Source: an uncultured Eubacteriales bacterium
GTDB taxonomy: Bacteria; Bacillota; Clostridia; Oscillospirales; Feifaniaceae
Assembly (NCBI GenBank): GCA_902474785.1
Contig: CABRXB010000061.1
Location: 1 to 6,760 of the forward strand
Direction of reading: 5' to 3'
DNA: 6,760 nucleotides
Part shown: in pieces, positions 5,316-6,760 of the stretch
How positions within the stretch are numbered: position 1 is the first letter of the stretch
How the letters are laid out: every line of letters begins with the position of its first letter
The notes under the pieces: generated by a model
What the model was told of the DNA's origin: nothing
Database searches by the model: none
The model's input: only the letters and a program-made list of their open reading frames with translations
Program-made: the position numbers and the translations under genes

Positions 5316-5751
5316 AAAGATCCTCGAAATCATCAATGAAAAACCCATCACCACACAGGAGGAGCTGGTCGAAGAGCTCAACAGCGTCGGCTTCAAAGTG
5401 ACGCAGGCCACCGTCTCCCGCGACATCAAGGAGTTGCGGCTTGTCAAGGTGCAGTCCGACTCCACTTACAAGTATGCGGCCGGGATTGCGCAGAATGCGC
5501 GCGGCCACCTCATTCCCAAATACACCTCGATCATCAAGGAGACCATTGTCAGCATGGACTATGTGCAGTTTCTCGTTGTGGTGCACTGCCACTCGGGAAT
5601 GGCCAACGCCGCGGCAGAGGCCATCGACGTCTCCGAGATGCCTGGCGTGGTGGGCACCATTTCGGGCGACAACACCTTTGTTGCCATCATGCGCACGCAG
5701 GAGGACTCTCTGGTTTTTATGGAGGAGCTCAAAAACATCATCAACTCGTGA
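5296..5751 (+). CDS. argR: Arginine repressor ArgR/AhrC
   Basis: This 151-residue protein has the standard ArgR length. Residues 1-65 form the winged-helix DNA-binding domain; the recognition helix is in QATVSRDIKELRLVKV (37-52). A linker follows, then the C-terminal oligomerisation and arginine-binding domain, with GMANAAAEAID (101-111) and GTISGDNTF (120-128). The family usually has GDD at the arginine-contact site; GDN here is a conservative change that I recall in clostridial members too. ArgR hexamers bind ARG boxes with L-arginine as corepressor, repressing biosynthesis and, in AhrC, activating catabolism. No arginine gene lies in the window. Its place before recN is conserved synteny, as ahrC-recN in B. 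subtilis. It overlaps nadK by 20 nt, so its translation is probably coupled. Confidence 0.96.
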   Translation: MKLKRHEKILEIINEKPITTQEELVEELNSVGFKVTQATVSRDIKELRLVKVQSDSTYKYAAGIAQNARGHLIPKYTSIIKETIVSMDYVQFLVVVHCHSGMANAAAEAIDVSEMPGVVGTISGDNTFVAIMRTQEDSLVFMEELKNIINS

Positions 5752-5787
5752 TGGCGCCTCCCATTTCGGTTCAGGCGGGTGATTGAC

Positions 5788-6760
5788 ATGCTCGAAAGTC
5801 TCTATATTGAAAACATCGCCGTCATTGAAAGGGCCTCGATTGACTTTGGGCGGGGGTTGACCGTGCTCACGGGTGAGACGGGCGCCGGAAAATCCATCAT
5901 CATCGACGCCATCAATCTGGCTCTGGGCGAGCGCACCTCAAGGGAGCTCATCCGTACCGGGGCAAAAGCGGCGCTGGTCAGCGCCTCTTTTTCCGTTGAG
6001 CCCGGCAGCAGAGCCGCCGCGCTCTTTGAGGGGGAGGGGATCTCTTTTGACGAGGGCGTGCTGCTCGAGCGCACGGTGACGGCCGAGGGCCGTTCTGTCG
6101 GTAAAATCAACGGACGGCCGGTTTCAGCGGCGCTGCTGCGCGACGTGGGGGCGGCGCTGCTCAACATCCATGGACAGCACGACAGCCAACACCTGCTGCA
6201 GCCCGAGCGCCATGTGGAATTTCTTGATGCGCTGGCTGGTGTTGAGCCGCTCTATGGTGACTATCGCGCCTGTTATCAGCAGGCGGTGGAACTCAAACGC
6301 CGTCTTACAGAGCTGCGCATGGACGAGAGGGAAAAACAGCGCCGCATGGATCTTCTCACCTTCCAGATCGAGGAGATCGACGCAAGCGCCCTGCAACCCG
6401 AAGAGGAGCAGACGCTTGAGCAGCAGCGCGCCCTGATGCGCGCGGCGCAAAAGGTGTCGCAAAGCCTTGGGGCCTCGCTTTTGGCGCTCTCGCCCGACGA
6501 GGGGGAGGGCGCGCTCTCCCTGCTCGGGCTGGTCATGCGCGAGACGGCGGCGCACGGGGCGGTTTCCCCTGCGCTGGGCGCGCTTGCTGAAAAGGCGGGC
6601 GATCTCTACTATCAGGCCGAGGATTTGGCAGGAGAGCTGCGCGAAGTTCTTGAACAGCTCTGTTTTGACCCGGCCGAGGTCGAGCGTGTGGAACAGCGGT
6701 GCGATCTGTTGCACAAGCTCAAAAGCAAGTATGGCGACACCATCGGGCAGGTGCTTGCCT
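5788..6760 (+). CDS. recN: DNA repair protein RecN (5' part, 3' end outside window)
   Basis: 324 codons are visible with no stop; the family is usually about 550-570 aa, so roughly 40% is missing at the right edge. RecN is an SMC-like ATPase that acts early at double-strand breaks, tethering DNA ends and aiding RecA-dependent recombination. The N-terminal half of the ABC head is present: IENIAVIE (8-14), Walker A GETGAGKS (29-36), ALGERTS (45-51), INGRPV (107-112) and the Q-loop region IHGQHDSQHLL (127-137). The coiled-coil arm then begins (about 155-225, rich in Glu, Gln, Arg and Leu), and KSKYGDTI (312-319) lies near the edge. ATG 5788 is preceded by AGGCGG (5773-5778) at 9 nt; an in-frame GTG at 5779 is less likely. 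Walker B lies off the window. Confidence 0.95.
   Translation, partial: MLESLYIENIAVIERASIDFGRGLTVLTGETGAGKSIIIDAINLALGERTSRELIRTGAKAALVSASFSVEPGSRAAALFEGEGISFDEGVLLERTVTAEGRSVGKINGRPVSAALLRDVGAALLNIHGQHDSQHLLQPERHVEFLDALAGVEPLYGDYRACYQQAVELKRRLTELRMDEREKQRRMDLLTFQIEEIDASALQPEEEQTLEQQRALMRAAQKVSQSLGASLLALSPDEGEGALSLLGLVMRETAAHGAVSPALGALAEKAGDLYYQAEDLAGELREVLEQLCFDPAEVERVEQRCDLLHKLKSKYGDTIGQVLA

Noticed and set aside
1..6760. A novel defence, mobile or accessory system in the window.
   Set aside because: Every substantial frame is accounted for by conserved housekeeping genes in standard order; no transposase, integrase, CRISPR-type repeat, attachment site or compositional island was seen.

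Overview
This window is a densely packed, one-directional housekeeping cluster: xseA (tail), xseB, ispA, [369-bp gap], dxs, tlyA, nadK, argR and recN (5' part), all on the + strand. The order matches the well-known Firmicute block (B. subtilis folD-xseA-xseB-ispA-dxs-yqxC-ahrC-recN-spoIVB-spo0A). A nadK between tlyA and argR is the arrangement usual in Clostridia. Shine-Dalgarno (SD) sequences are strong (AGGAGG type). Coding DNA is clearly G+C-rich, with many GCC, GGC, CGC and CTG codons. I infer a G+C-rich member of the class Clostridia, possibly Oscillospiraceae-like. Family or genus cannot be fixed from this window.

Layout. Positions 1-1330 hold the end of one transcription unit: the exonuclease VII large-subunit tail, the small subunit, and a short-chain polyprenyl diphosphate synthase. 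Positions 1331-1699 carry no convincing gene but much structure: an imperfect palindrome, a strong intrinsic terminator, a second inverted repeat, an A+T-rich stretch leading into an extended -10 sigma-A-type promoter, and a second terminator-like hairpin starting only about 6 nt after the predicted transcription start. Positions 1700-6760 hold a tightly coupled second unit. dxs/tlyA overlap by 8 nt, tlyA/nadK are 12 nt apart, nadK/argR overlap by 20 nt, and argR/recN are 36 nt apart. recN runs off the right edge.

Functions. dxs and ispA supply the entry step of the MEP pathway and the farnesyl/geranyl diphosphate chain-elongation step of isoprenoid synthesis. xseAB and recN act in DNA processing and double-strand-break repair. 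tlyA encodes a predicted rRNA 2'-O-methyltransferase, nadK makes NADP, and argR is the arginine-responsive repressor. Apart from the two isoprenoid genes, the grouping reflects conserved synteny more than one shared pathway.

I see no mobile element, CRISPR array, tRNA/rRNA, toxin-antitoxin pair or novel multi-gene system. The points most worth a second look are the structured ispA-dxs gap, especially the promoter with a hairpin directly after it, and an apparent loss of about four residues from a conserved, ligand-lining motif of NadK.
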